This document shows, in pieces, positions 12,871-25,373 of a stretch of DNA of 64,000 nucleotides; positions within the stretch are counted from its first letter, which is position 1, and every line of letters begins with the position of its first letter. The stretch spans positions 26,873,914 through 26,937,913 of the forward strand of contig CM034312.1 in the NCBI GenBank assembly GCA_019925795.1, read 5' to 3'. The DNA comes from Dendrobium chrysotoxum (Eukaryota; Streptophyta; Magnoliopsida; Asparagales; Orchidaceae). Under the pieces are notes generated by a model. It made no database searches, was not told the DNA's origin, and worked only from the letters and a program-made list of their open reading frames with translations. Both the position numbers and the translations under genes were made by a program.

Positions 12871-13725
12871 AACTTTGTTGAAGTATATCACTTCTTCTTT
12901 CGACTGTGTTGATACTAGCTAAGCATACAGATCTCTGGATTGCTTAAAGCTTTGACTAAAGCCTCCCTTATTTCTTTGGAAAGAACTAGAGTATCATAAA
13001 TACTCAGTTTCACAGGTAATTTTCTAAGATGGTTTGATACGTTGTAATCCACCTTTGGAATTCTATACTCTCGACATCTGGATGTTGAACTTATTGAGGT
13101 TTATTAGAAGCTTCTGGATTATCTACAACCTGCTTCCCTTTATCAATAGCTATAACTAGTGGAGGTAAGACTTTACCACTATGAAGATTGACTTGCACTA
13201 CTTCTTCAAAGGAAATTCACTAGATTTCAATTATTGATCATTGATCGCTACCTAATTGTCACCTAGTGGGCTATCTGAATTGGATATTTCTAACTCATTG
13301 TTGATAGGATCACCTTGTACATCAAATACAGGGTAATCACTATCATAATAGAATTGGAATCGTTCAACTATATCATTTATAGGTATTCCTTGAGAATTAT
13401 TTTCGCCATTACTTAAATTTTTATCCAGATATTCATTAGCAAAATAAACATGATATACACTGAATCTTTTTTAATTACTTTCTTAGTCCCAGGAGGGATG
13501 AAATAAAAGTCATACAGAGTTAGAGGTTTAATAGATATGTGTTCACAATCTGTAGAAATAACTACTTGATCACAACCTATCTCTATAGTATTCTTTCTTC
13601 TTCCTTTAGAGCTGTAAGAACTTGATCAACTTGCTCTTCCTTAAGCTCTTTGGTTGGAACTTTATTCTTCTTCTCCTAGCGAGCTACTTGATCATCTTGG
13701 ATGGATTCTGTACTTATGGGGTTTC
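12871..13725 (-). pseudogene. Decayed gag-protease region of the minus gypsy element
   Basis: Continuation of the polyprotein between gag and protease. Translation shows only short open stretches broken by stops. I recognise no domain here; its assignment rests on position and orientation. Confidence 0.4.
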
Positions 13726-14854
13726 CTAGAAAGATGAACGATATAATTTATTTAGGGTTCTTTTAGCAGAATGAGATAAAGCAATATCCCACCTATCATT
13801 AGGTTTTAAAATAGGAGGTGCAAAAGGCTCACCAAATATACACTTAGTGGATCCTTGACTTGAATCCACTAAGTATTCTTTGGGTATCACAATTGCCCCA
13901 TCTCTATAGTTTCTGTCAAGCCACTCTTTGAAGGTTATGTAGTCTTCCAACTCATGGCCTAACATCTAATGATATGGGTAATAGTTAGGTTGCCCTAGAT
14001 CAGGTAGTTTAAATCCTTACTTTTTTATAAGGCTCCTAAACATTTTGTTAATAGCTTCTCTTTTAAATGGGTACACTTTATTGTTGAAGTAATAAAACTT
14101 TTCTTTGCTGGTCTGGAGTTAGATAGGGTCGAGGTCTGGGCTGTTGATTAACCAAGGGTCTACTGTACTGCTGATACTAAGGACGTCAACTTGAATTCTC
14201 TGCCTAAATATGTATCTGCTATTCCCCCTTATCAACTACTGACACTGTCTCTGATTTCTTCTCTAACACTTTCTGGGGTTTTAATTTCTTTTACTACTAA
14301 AGAATATCTATCTTTTAAAAATATTAGTTGAGAAGCATCCTCTTGAAGATTAGATTCCTTACTCAACAAGTTCTAGAAGGTCATAATTATAAAGCCTTTA
14401 AGTAGAAAGGAAACTGGACCATGGATATTTTTGAGAAGGATCTCTATAGCATGTTATTCTTGCAACTATGGCTCCCAGCACATGCTAAGATTCCTTCATC
14501 TTACTATATAATCTACTAAGCTTTCACCCAGCTTCTGCTTCTCTACTTCGAGATCACTAACGATAATGTAATGCTTCGCACTGATAAATCTCTTTACAAA
14601 TATAGCTTCTAAATCACTGAAGGTATTGATCGACCCATTGGGTTGTTTAGCAGACCAGTCAAATGCAATACCAAATAAGCTGTTTACAAATTGTTTGAAA
14701 AATTGCTTATCACTGCCACCCACATTACAGCAACTAGCTCTAAAGTGCGCGAGGTGTTGCTTAGGATTACCCGTACCATCAAAATTTTTGAACGAAGGTA
14801 GAACGAACCCTTTAAGATAAGAGATCTGGTCATATTCTTTAGGATATGGTCTAC
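13726..14854 (-). pseudogene. Tat/Ogre-like gag remnant (retrotransposon gag domain)
   Basis: Reading leftwards from 14854 the minus strand encodes GRPYPKEYDQISYLKGFVLP, then SFKNFDGTGNPKQHLAHF, FFKQFVNSLFGIAFDWSAK, SINTFSDLEAIFVKRF and LEVEKQKLGESLVDYIVR. These are hallmarks of the capsid-like Retrotrans_gag domain (P.F..FDG..np..HL..F, F..SL.G.A..W, I.tf.dLe..F..RF, L...kQ...ESl.dYi.R). A further open piece (13965 to 13726) reads MLGHELEDYITFKEWLDRNY and fits the more C-terminal part of such polyproteins. The frame is cut at its N-terminal side exactly at the TSD of the 14860 insertion, and stops occur between 13966 and 14495. Confidence 0.7.
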
Positions 14855-14859
14855 CTTTC

Positions 14860-16483
14860 TAATAAAGGTGGTGGAGTAACCTAAAGAATTATGAAAATAA
14901 TTTAGGGCTCTATCAATCCCTAAATAAAGCTTAGATTTTCTTTGATATAAAAATTATAAAAATCTAACCTAATATATGAAAGTATACGTACTGAATTAAG
15001 TAATATAGTGATAGAGTAGAGTATCAATTTCACAAGAAAAAATATTTACATACATATACTAGCACTGTCTACTATAATTACAATAATCATCCTACACAAT
15101 AAAAATAAGTTTTAGTAGAGATTCAATCACTTAGTTTAAAATTAATAAAAAATTTAAATGGAATACTATTTGGAAAAAATATTTTGGATTGATGGAATAT
15201 AAATACAATGTATTTTCTAATTATTCTCTTTTATATTGATGCTATTCAGAGTATATGCATCACCGACCACTTTGTCAAGCGTGAAGATATAATGGAAAGA
15301 TTAAACCCTTCTAACCTCACTACCACTCCAAACTCCCATAGTCTTTCACCCTATAAAAATCTTAGAAGAGTAACTAAAGCATGTACTGTTAAAACCCCCT
15401 CATTATAATTCATTGCAATAAATTTGGTATATGTTAAGCACTATGCCTATGCTTACATCATACCAATCGAATATACTTAGTTGTGTCTACTTTCTTATTC
15501 CTAGGCTCCACATTACATCTGATTTTAACTACATATAGGGCCACTATGTGTATTAAAGTAAAATCTAATATATTAAAAACATCATTAAATTATTGATAAA
15601 GAGAATTCATTAGTACTCCATATTTTATCTACACCATCAATAAAAAAATTAGAGAATTTTGCCAGACATAAAGAATAAGTGAAGCAAACTCCTTTTCATT
15701 AATTACACAAAAGGAAGAAAGTATAAAAATATTAACCAATAATCTCCTCTACACTCCTCCTTGAACTTATAGAATTGCTTCCACAAATATTGACCAAACA
15801 CTATTATGAAGTGGATCTAGTGCTCCCTGAATTCCCTTAGTTGTCACTCCTAAGGAAATTATAGAGAAGCACTATAAAGACTGAAATTAACTAAGTGACC
15901 AAACTCCCTTACTAACATTACAAATTGACTATTTATAAAAAAAATACAAAAAATTAATTCTAGCATCGCGACGCTTAAGACACTTACGCCGTGGCACCCA
16001 TAAAATGAACTAACATAGCAGCGCTGAAGGATTTTCTCTGCCACAGTGCTTGCTGATGTGGACCCACTATTTAGTGAATAGATATGTCGCTTTACTAGAA
16101 GATCGTGTCCTAAATGGTTATAATTATAACATTATAATGCTGCTGATGGTTGAGCACTATAGCGTCCATATGACACTCCCCTTGGCTTCGTGATGCTAGA
16201 AATTGGCACTATGATATTGTGCAGATAGAGACTGGGCTTTGCAGTCCTAACTCCTTTGACACTGTGACAGTGTTAAACATAAACTAGGTGCCGCCATGTC
16301 CATATTGGGTGCTTCGGCGGTGTCAATAATGGCACCGCAATGGTATAGTGTCTGATGCCACGGTGCTATACAATGCTTGAATTTTTTATACTTTTTATGT
16401 ATTTTTCTGCATAAATATAACTAAAACAAAATAATTTCAATGAAAATTTAACATATAAAATATAATATTATTTGCACTCATCA
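14860..16483 (-). repeat. 3' LTR of the deleted element (about 1.62 kb)
   Basis: Starts at TSD with TAATAAAGG (expected TG eroded to TA) and ends CATCA. Bases 15508-16483 repeat at 16786-17782; 14860-15507 has no partner because the other LTR is truncated. Confidence 0.65.
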
Positions 16484-16785
16484 AATCCACCCTAGCTTAA
16501 ACTTTTTCTTATCCTCAAGCAAATAAAATTTTTGTAATTCTGATTAAGTGATTAACCAAAATAAAAAAATGATAATCGAACATTACTAAAATATAGGATA
16601 ATACATCACTGTCTAGAATTAGTAAAAATGAACAAGGCTATACTTCTAGTTTGAAAAAATACTAATAGTTAAACTAATCAATCATTTTAATTATAGCCCA
16701 ATTTAAAATTATAAGTTATAAATTTATTCATTAACTTTTAATTGTTGAAGTGAATAATTGAGTTTTAATGATTAGATATTTTTAA

Positions 16786-17782
16786 GCTCTACATTACAAA
16801 TGATATTAACTACACATATGGCCACTATGTGTATTAAATAAAGACCTAATATATTGAAAATATCATTAAATTATTGATGAAGAGAATTCATTAGTACTCC
16901 ATATTTTATTTACATCATCAATCTAAAATTAGAGAATTTTGCCAGACATGAAGAATAAGTGAAGCAAACTCATTTTCATTAATTGCACAAAAGAAAAAAA
17001 AAAGTATAGAAGAACAAATATCACCAGATGGATTCATTGATCTCCTCTACACTCCTCCTTGAACTTACAAAATTGTTTCCACAAACATTGATCAAACACT
17101 CTTATGAAGCAGATCTAGTGCTCCCTAAATTCCCTTAGTTGTCACTCATAAGAAAATTGTAGAGAAGCACTATGAAGACTACAATTAACTAAGTGACTGA
17201 ACTGCCTTACTAATATTACAAATAGACTATTCATAGAAAAACATAAAAAATGGATTATAGAGTTGCAATGCTAAAGACACTTACACCGCGGTGACTATAA
17301 AATGAACTAATACTGCAGCATTGAAGGATTTCCTCCACTACGGCGCTTGCTAATATGGACCCACTATTTAATGAATAGATACCTCACTTCACTAGAAGAT
17401 TATGTCCTGAACATTTATAACTATAGCACTACAGAACTGTTGACAGTTGAGCACTATGGCATCCACGAGGCACTCCCCTTGGCTTGGTAGCACTAGAAAT
17501 TGGTGCCACGGCACTGTGTAAATAGAGACTGGACTTTACAGTGCTGACTCTTTGGATACTACGGTGCTGTTAAATAGAGACTAGGCAATGCCATGTCCAT
17601 ATTGGGCACTCAGGTGGTGTTAATGATGGCACCACGGTGGTATAGTGTTTAACACCATGGCATTGTACCCTACTTAAAATTTTTTTGCATATTTCCTATA
17701 TTTTTCTGCATAAATACAACTAAAATAAAATAATTTCACTAGCAATTTAACATATAAAATAAAATATTATTCATACTCATCA
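16786..17782 (-). repeat. Truncated 5' LTR of the deleted element
   Basis: Aligns by eye with 15508-16483 with frequent C/T and G/A differences and one short insertion of A-rich and CACCAGATGG-like sequence. Contains long GC-poor runs and several 'cacggt/caccgc' motifs that look like eroded CpG sites. Confidence 0.7.
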
Positions 17783-17787
17783 CTTTC

Positions 17788-18010
17788 AAAATAAATGAAG
17801 TACACTAAGCCTTAGCTAGTGCTTCCTTAACTTGATATTCTACCATCTGCTTGTATCCACTGCCTGCACTAACACTGGTTCTACTTTGATAGGCTTGTTT
17901 GCTGACTTCTCTAGTTCTTCTATCCTAATTACCTTATTCCTAGTGTTTAATTCACTGATTCATCAAGGGAAGATCTGACTTGAGTATCCAAAATAGGAGG
18001 AGCATTACCT
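17788..18010 (-). pseudogene. N-terminal gag fragment of the minus gypsy element
   Basis: Short minus-strand coding-like stretch (NAPPILDTQVRSSLDESVN near 18000) between the CTTTC target duplication and LTR B. It directly continues the gag interrupted at 14854. Stops are frequent. Assignment is by position between two insertions, so modest. Confidence 0.4.
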
Positions 18011-19417
18011 TGTTGCTGACCTCATTTTTGTATGAGGTCAGTAGGACCAATCCAGACTTTAGGATCTTTTCAATCCTTAGGATTAATCTTGACCCTAGGA
18101 TCAATATGATCTTAGATCAATTCAGACTTTAATATCAATCCAGATTCAAATCAATCTTAATCCCATATTAATTTTAAACTCAATTCAATCAAACTGCAGG
18201 TTAATCTAAACCCTAGGATCCTCCTAGACTCTAGACCCTAGGATCTACTCTAGACCATAGGATTCTAACAGACTCTAGATCATATGATCTTCTTAGGCTC
18301 TAGGACCTACTCTATAGCTTATGATCAATTTAAGATCATATATCAATCCAGAACTCAACATAATTTCAGCCTTTGATTAATCTAGATCTTAGTTTAATCT
18401 AGATTCAATCTCCAGACTTATCTAGGACTTTAGGACCTATCCAAGACCTTAGGATTTCTAGATCCTAAGATTCCTCTAGATCCTAGACCTTAATATTTCT
18501 AGATCCTAGGATTCCTCTAGATCCCAAGATTTTTAGATCTTAGGGTTATTCTAGACCCCAGGCCCTAGGACTTTTAGACTTTAGGATCTTCCTAGACTTC
18601 AGTCCCTAGGATCTACTCTAGACCCTAGGATTCCTTTAAGCTGATCTAGACCCTAGGATCCACTCCAAGCCCTAGGATTCCTCTAGATCAATCTAGATTT
18701 GAATTAAATTTAAACTTAATTTAAATCCAGATATTCAAACCTCAATCAAAATCTAGAATTCAATCCAGTTCAAAATTCAAACCCTAATTCAAATCTTGAT
18801 CTTGTCTTTGATCTAGCTCAAATCTTTTTAATTATTTATGATCACTCCAAATGATCTTAAATGATTAGAATGATTCAAATCCAAACAATCAAGTTCAAAA
18901 TCTAGCTTAAACCCAGATTTTCAGACTCAAATATAAGGCTAAGGACTCAGGTCCTGAAAGCCTTTTCTAGTGAATCTTTGAATACTTCAAAACCCTATCA
19001 AATAACTTATGATTTAGAGTCTATCAGTTGCATACTGATGTGATATATCTCTAGAGGCAATCCTCCAAATTTGAGCTCATTCTGAGGTCTCTAATCCCAG
19101 AAATTTGATTGAAATTCAAAGGCTGTAAAACCTTTAAATATTTACGGCCTATGCCACTGGACCTATCACCCAGTGGATTTTGACCTTGGAGCTTTCTCCA
19201 AAGCTTCCAATCACTTCCAGACCCTTAATCCTGACCTCATTGAGTATTAAACTATATTTTTTGGACTCAGTTTGATCTCCAATTGACTAGAGTCCAAAAT
19301 GATCAAAGTACCCCTATGGGGTTGAATAGTCACTTTGGACCAAATGAGCTCCAAATCAAATGCAGTCACTTTCAACAAATTTTAAATATCAAACCAAACC
19401 TATTAGACCCAAAACCA

Positions 19418-19780
19418 GACCTTTGGTCAACCTGGTTGACCAAGTCAACCTACGTTGACCTAAAGGCCATTAAGGGTCCAAACAGGTCATTTTGACCAAA
19501 TGATCTCCCCAGACCTTGAGGCCACCACCAACGAACTCAATATATCATTTTGAACTGATTGAACCCTTAATCCTGACCCTGGGTCAACTTGGTTGATCAA
19601 GTCAACCTAGTTAACTTATTAGGCCCTTTAAGGGCCTAAATAGGTCATCTAATCTAAATAACCATTCTAGACCCTAAAACCACCCCCATCAGACCCCAAA
19701 TATCATATCAAATCATTCCAACCCAAATACTGGTCCTGGGTCAACCAGGTTGACCAAGTCAACCAAGGTTGATCAATTCA
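19418..19780. promoter_or_regulatory. W-box arrays in LTR B
   Basis: Three blocks, near 19418, 19580 and 19737, of the type GGTCAACCTGGTTGACCAAG, about 160 bp apart. Each has three or four TTGAC cores in opposite orientations. A perfect inverted repeat TTGACCAGTTGACTGGTCAA follows at 20193-20212. Binding by WRKY factors is inferred from the motif only. Confidence 0.55.
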
Positions 19781-21419
19781 ACCCTTAAGCTTCCATATTT
19801 TAAATTAAGCTCCAGATCAACTTCAAACCCATTCAAACCTCTATAATCACTCTTCTTAATGATGTGGACTTGATGGGACCCTTGACCAAGTCACTAGTTG
19901 ACTTGGTCAATCAAACCTAAGCTTGGTCAAATTTAACCCTATTCAACTAAGACAAAATATGTGATTCAATCAAACCATTCAAATTCTCTAACTTCTTTCA
20001 CATGATGATTCAAACTTATCCAAACCTATTTAGGCTCAAACTACTTTAATTTGACTTGACTAGCCCTTGACCCATGGTCAAATCTCTTCAAACTTCCTTA
20101 AATGCATTTAAGCTTCAATATTTAAATCTCAAACCTTCTCTAATCCACCTAACCAGCTCATCAAGACCACTCAGGTGCCACCTCACCTGCTGTTGACCAG
20201 TTGACTGGTCAACATGGTCAACAAATGCCTCCAAATGGCTTAAATACCCAAATGACATGGCATCTTCATGCCAACTCAGCTCTAGTTGATAGAGCATCCT
20301 CTAGAACATTCCCAATTCAGTCTGTAACTCTTGGATTAAGATCAAATCGTTTGGATTTAAACCCATATGCTCATATAACACAAAGGACACTTTCCATATA
20401 GGATGTCATTTTATCCTTGATTCTCCTGCCTCCCACCTACTCCCTGGACAGATCGTACTCATCCAGAAGCTACTCTAGTTGATCTCAGCCCTCCATTCAA
20501 TCTGGAAGGGATTGAATAGGGCAAAAGACTCAAAATGAGATTCATTCAATTCCTAGCCATCTCTCTCCTCTCAAGCTGCCCAGACCAAAAATTCCTGCAC
20601 TATTGAGCTCCAGACTTCTTCTACACTGATTCTCAACCAAAAGCCACAGTTAAAACCCCGCCGGCGATGATCCTCCGGTGATTTCAAGCCTCAATCCGTC
20701 CAAGACTCGAAATAGATAATCTAAAGCATTTCGAACCACAGATTCAAAGAAGAAATATACAAGGATAGTCTACAAACTCAACCAAATCGAAACCCTCAAG
20801 GTCTAACGGTAAAAATCTCTTTAAGACCTTAAATTTAGGTCACCGAGTTTAGTTTTAAATTGCTTTTTATAAAGTGGTTTTTAACCCAAACAACTTGCTC
20901 CACAATGATTCTGTTCATATGCTTAATTTATGTTCAAAATTTCAAGCGAAATGGTTGGTCCGATCGGGAGAAAATGCAAGAAAATGGATTCTAGGGCTTC
21001 ATTCGTAGTTTCATGCGAGTGTACATTTTCTAGACTGTTGATCATGCGATCAACGGCCCGGATTGATCCATACCACGACTCTGACTAACCGCAAGTCGGT
21101 CTTACGGTTAATCTCATGTCTGGCGGCATCTGAACCCTTGATCCAGAACCGCAGGATCAAACGTCTGCCGTCTGATCTCTCTCTATGAGATTAGACCGCG
21201 GGATTTGATCTTGGTCGTTGATTCATTATAGCGGGTGATCAAACGGCGAGTGAGAGCTGCTGACTCGTTTAAGTAAACTGCGTGGACCGCACGCATTAAA
21301 GGCTGATGATTGCCGGCAGCGCAATCATTGGCATTTAATGCGCCGCCACCGGCAATCATTGTCGTGGTTAGGTTCATCCAACCAAATGGCGCCACGTGGC
21401 CTAACGGCCACCGATTTGT

Positions 21420-22400
21420 TTTTTTTAATTATTTTATTATTTTCAATTTTTTTAAAAAAAGATTTAATTAACATAATTTGTAAAATTAATTAAAAATTAA
21501 TTTTAAATCTAAAACTAATATATTATATACTATAAATTTCAAAAGATTAAATAATTTAATTTAATATTATTATTAATTTAAATTTCCTAAATATATTTCA
21601 AAATTATTTAAATATTAAATACTAATTATTTTCAATCAATATTTAACAATTACATATTAAATATTTTATTTAAATATTAAATATTAAATAACAAATATTA
21701 ATTATTAATTATTTTAAATATATTATCTAAACTATAAGATAAATATTAAACATTTTAAAATTAAAAATAAATTTTAAATATTTAATATTAATTAAATAAT
21801 TAAAGTTGTTAAAATAATTAAATAATTGATTAATTAAATTTAAAATTAAAATCTTATTTCAAAATATTTAATAATTAAGGAATTATTTTAAAATAACATT
21901 ATTTTTGAATTTATTTTAATTTTAAGATATTTTATTTAAATAGTTTAAATAATATCCCATTAATTTTAATTAAATATTATTTAACTATAATGATTTTAAA
22001 AACAATTATCATCTTAAATAATTTTAAAATTTCAAAAAGATTGAAAAATTAATTTAATTCAATTGAAAGGTTATTTTAAGTATTAATTAATTTTAAATAA
22101 ATTTAAATACATTAATTAACCTTAAAGTTTAAAATTTCAAATAAAATTTAATTTAAATCATAAAAATATTAATATTATATCTTAAAATTTCCAAAATTTT
22201 AAATATTTTAATTTGATATTAATTTTGAGATTTAAAACTTAAGTTTTTTTTGAAATTATTTTATTATTTTAATATTTAATTAATATTTAATTAAATATTA
22301 AATTGATTATTTTCAAAATTAAATATTTATTTTCAAATCATTTTAAAATAAGAGGATCTCTCAACTCCCTGAAAAATTATTTTAATAAAACTTTAAATTA
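21420..22400. other. Extremely AT-rich segment of LTR B
   Basis: Almost pure A/T made of TTAATTAAAT/ATTTTAAA words, present also at 1-740 (reverse) and 51930-52329. No ORF. Confidence 0.7.
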
Positions 22401-25373
22401 TTTTTATTTTAAAACATGTAAATAGGTTTATATATATGTATGCATATTTTAAAACATATTTTAAACTATATATATGTTAAATCTCTAAGTTTTGAGAGAT
22501 CTCTTGAGATTTTAATCATAGATTAAGTATGGTTGAACAGGATTAGTGGGGAATGATGATTAACCAATGAATAATTATTTTAATTATTCATTGATTAATT
22601 ATTCACTTAATTAAGCTTTTAAATTGATTTGCATGCTTAGGAAGCACACACCACCTAGCTTTAAGGATCTCCTAGATCTAGGATTGATTGTTTGATGTGT
22701 GTATTTTCATATGTTAAGTCAAGGGTTAGTTGAACTTTGATTCAAACCCATTAATTTAGTGATATCATTAAGGATAATAATTAAGGACTCATTTAGAGAA
22801 GTTAAAAAAAATTTAATAATTAGGACACACCTCCTTTTGACTTGAAACTCAAACCATTTGAACATAGTGACACCCTAAACCTTAAGAAAAAAATTCACTG
22901 AATTTTGAAGTCATTAAGCCCTTTAATTAACTTAATTAACTTAAACCCTTAATTAAGTCCTTAAAACTTCTAGAAAGCTTAATAAATCAAGATTAAATCC
23001 AAAAATTACAAATAAGACCTCTAACTGACCAAAATTAAATCTTTAATCCATGAAAAATAAAAGTCCCTTGACTGGATTTTAAAATTAAGCTTAATTTAAT
23101 TTTAAGTGAAATTGAATATTTAATTAATTTAATTAATTAAATATAATAAAAAAAATTCCAAAAATCTCTCAAACACTTGATAATCTCTCCCTAGACCATT
23201 ACTAGTCTTTGGAGGTGATTTCAAGAAGTTTGGAGGTCATTTGGATTCAAATCAATAAAACCCTTCTAATTAAACAAATTAAATAATTCAAATAATACTC
23301 CAAACATCAAAAACTCATAACTAATTTAAATGAACCCCAAATTGAGCAAACTCAAAGGCACTCAACTCACATTAAGGTCTAATATTTATAAAAAATATCA
23401 AATTTTTAGAAATCAAACAAATTTGAAAAAGTCAACTTTTGGTCAAACTTAGTTCAAAATCAAGTCAAAACTTCAAACATTCATAATAAAATGTAAAAAA
23501 ATCTAATTTCATTGTACTTACTGTCTAACCGATCGTATTAAGGTCTAGTATTTTAATAAAATATTAAAATTCTAGAAAATACTTTAAATCAAAAATTCAA
23601 CTTTTGACCCCTTAATTAATTGATTAAAATAATCCATAAAATTTCAAAATTCAATAAATCATCAATAATTCCAGAAAACATCTTAATTCAACTTTAAAAC
23701 TAGCAACCAATCAACCTTAATTAAAATTAATTAACTTTCAAACTTAATCAAACTCAAACCACTAGGTAACGTAGGCCTACGAGGCTATTAAATTAACCCC
23801 AAGGAAGGTGAAATAAACTTCATGGCCTCGGTGTGCAACAAAGGTGGTATCCACCAAATCATAAAAATTAATTTTAAAATAAATTTAAAACCATTAAGAC
23901 TTAAACTTCAATTAAAATTTTCCTTAAGCCTTTCAACCAACTTGAACTTCAAACAACTTCAATCAATTACCTTATTTAGGACATATCAAAGCCACACAAT
24001 CTCCTACACACACTTTAGATGATTTGCTAGGACAACCAACTCTAGTCTTAGGCTAGGTCGGTGTTTACTTTTTTGCTACTTGGGTGTGTCGGGTTTTCCG
24101 TGATTTTCACTACTTACTGGTTGTTAGATTTAAGTTATTGATATTGATGTGATTATTTATTTAATCTCTATACTTTATATTATGATTGATTGTACTTTAG
24201 ATCTACCCCTAGGTTAGGGATGATTTGTACTAATTCAATCTTATACATGTGGTCATGCTCATACAGGGCATTTAAAATTAAAGGGGGCAATCAAATAATT
24301 AAGCTTTAAAAATTAACGTTATTTTCTATAGGTGTTTCAAAAGTACGCTTAAGTCCCCCTTTAAAATTAAAAGAGCATGGCCAATGTGGCTGTGATTAAG
24401 CATTTAAATTTCAATATATTAACTGCTTGGAATATTTATTAATTATTGATTATTAGGATAACCCTGCAGGATCGAGTCTATATTTTTTATTTTGATTGAT
24501 GTAATTTAAATGTAATTGAGTTGTAATATGTTAAGTGCTTTGAGAGGATTAAATATCCAACTTGAATTCCAAAGAGGAGAAGACATCCCTAAGGGGGGAG
24601 TCTTCCTCCATTTGGAAGATCAAGTTAGGATCCTTTCAAGATATCCAAGGAGAAAAGATAACACCCCTTTCGAGGGAGAGTTTCTTTTCACTTGGATATC
24701 CGGACCTGACGATCCAAGGAGTTCCAAAAAGATGAAGAAAGGAAGAACGAGAAGAATCCCAAATCTCAAAGTCACTTGTCGTTTAGGAGTAGAATCCAGG
24801 TTGTAGTTAGTGGTGCCCGGCCACTTTACTTTCTAGCAGACCCTGGGTTGTTTAATTAAAAGGCACTTGCTTATGGACTTTCAATTTGAGTATTACATTC
24901 AATTAATTTGATTATTTAATTAATTTAATTATTGTGTTGATTGCGATATTAGGATTGCATGCTTTTAATAGTTTTTTGGTGCTTTTGCATGTCGATCTTT
25001 ATTTTAGCCTGGAACCCGATCAGAGGCTCATGAGGGTACTGTCAAAATATTTCTACTTTAATTAAAATATAAAATATTTAGGCTCAGATACAAACTCTAA
25101 CGCCTTTAAGAAGTAAGCCCGGACTCACCGGGGGTTTTTCATGCATTCATATTGAGTTTTCTGTTCCGTGTTAGGCACCTCCCTGCCTGTGGGTTTTGGC
25201 AGACCACCTAGCCTATGAGAGAGCAGTTCTGTCCAAGGAGATGTTGTTCAATCTCTAGGATAAAATATATTTTTAAGCCTGATTTTAAAACTGCTTCATT
25301 TTAATTTTAAGCATTTAATCGAGTCAACTAGCATGCATCGCATTAGTAACAAATTAAAATTGAGTCTAATTCT

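Larger units (their letters stand above)
14860..17782 (-). mobile_element. Internally deleted LTR retroelement in gag, TSD CTTTC
   Basis: Flanked by CTTTC at 14855-14859 and 17783-17787. Two direct repeats (15508-16483 and 16786-17782) run nearly in step for almost 1 kb. Both end in CATCA on the plus strand, so the LTR starts TGATGAGT on the minus strand. Between them, next to the left LTR, 'aatccaccctagcttaaact' is the reverse of a purine-rich tract, and 'cttgaggataagaaaaagtt' on the minus strand resembles the 3' end of Athila-type gypsy internal regions. Only about 300 bp of interior remain, and the right LTR lacks its inner ~650 bp. A deletion from the 5' LTR to just before the PPT is the simplest reading. 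The ORFs at 15208 and 15859 have no support. Confidence 0.75.
18011..25373 (+). repeat. LTR B, first part
   Basis: Begins TGTTGCTGACC followed by the family hairpin TGACCTCAT-(6 nt)-ATGAGGTCA. Then CTAG/CCTAGG-rich repeats (18040-18720), W-box arrays (19418-19780), a GC-richer block (20640-21420), extreme AT-rich sequence (21420-22400), and unassigned sequence to the copia insertion. The last 5 bp (ATTCT, 25369-25373) are the copia target site. No gene found; the 96-codon ORF at 24516-24806 has no recognisable domain. Confidence 0.75.

Noticed and set aside
24516..24806. 96-codon ORF MSCNMLSALRG... in LTR B
   Set aside because: No domain and it lies within an LTR; LTR C is truncated before this part, so conservation cannot be tested.
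24806..24840. TGGTGCCCGGCC as a primer-binding site
   Set aside because: Not preceded by an LTR end and poorer match to known PBS forms than the sequence at 41293.
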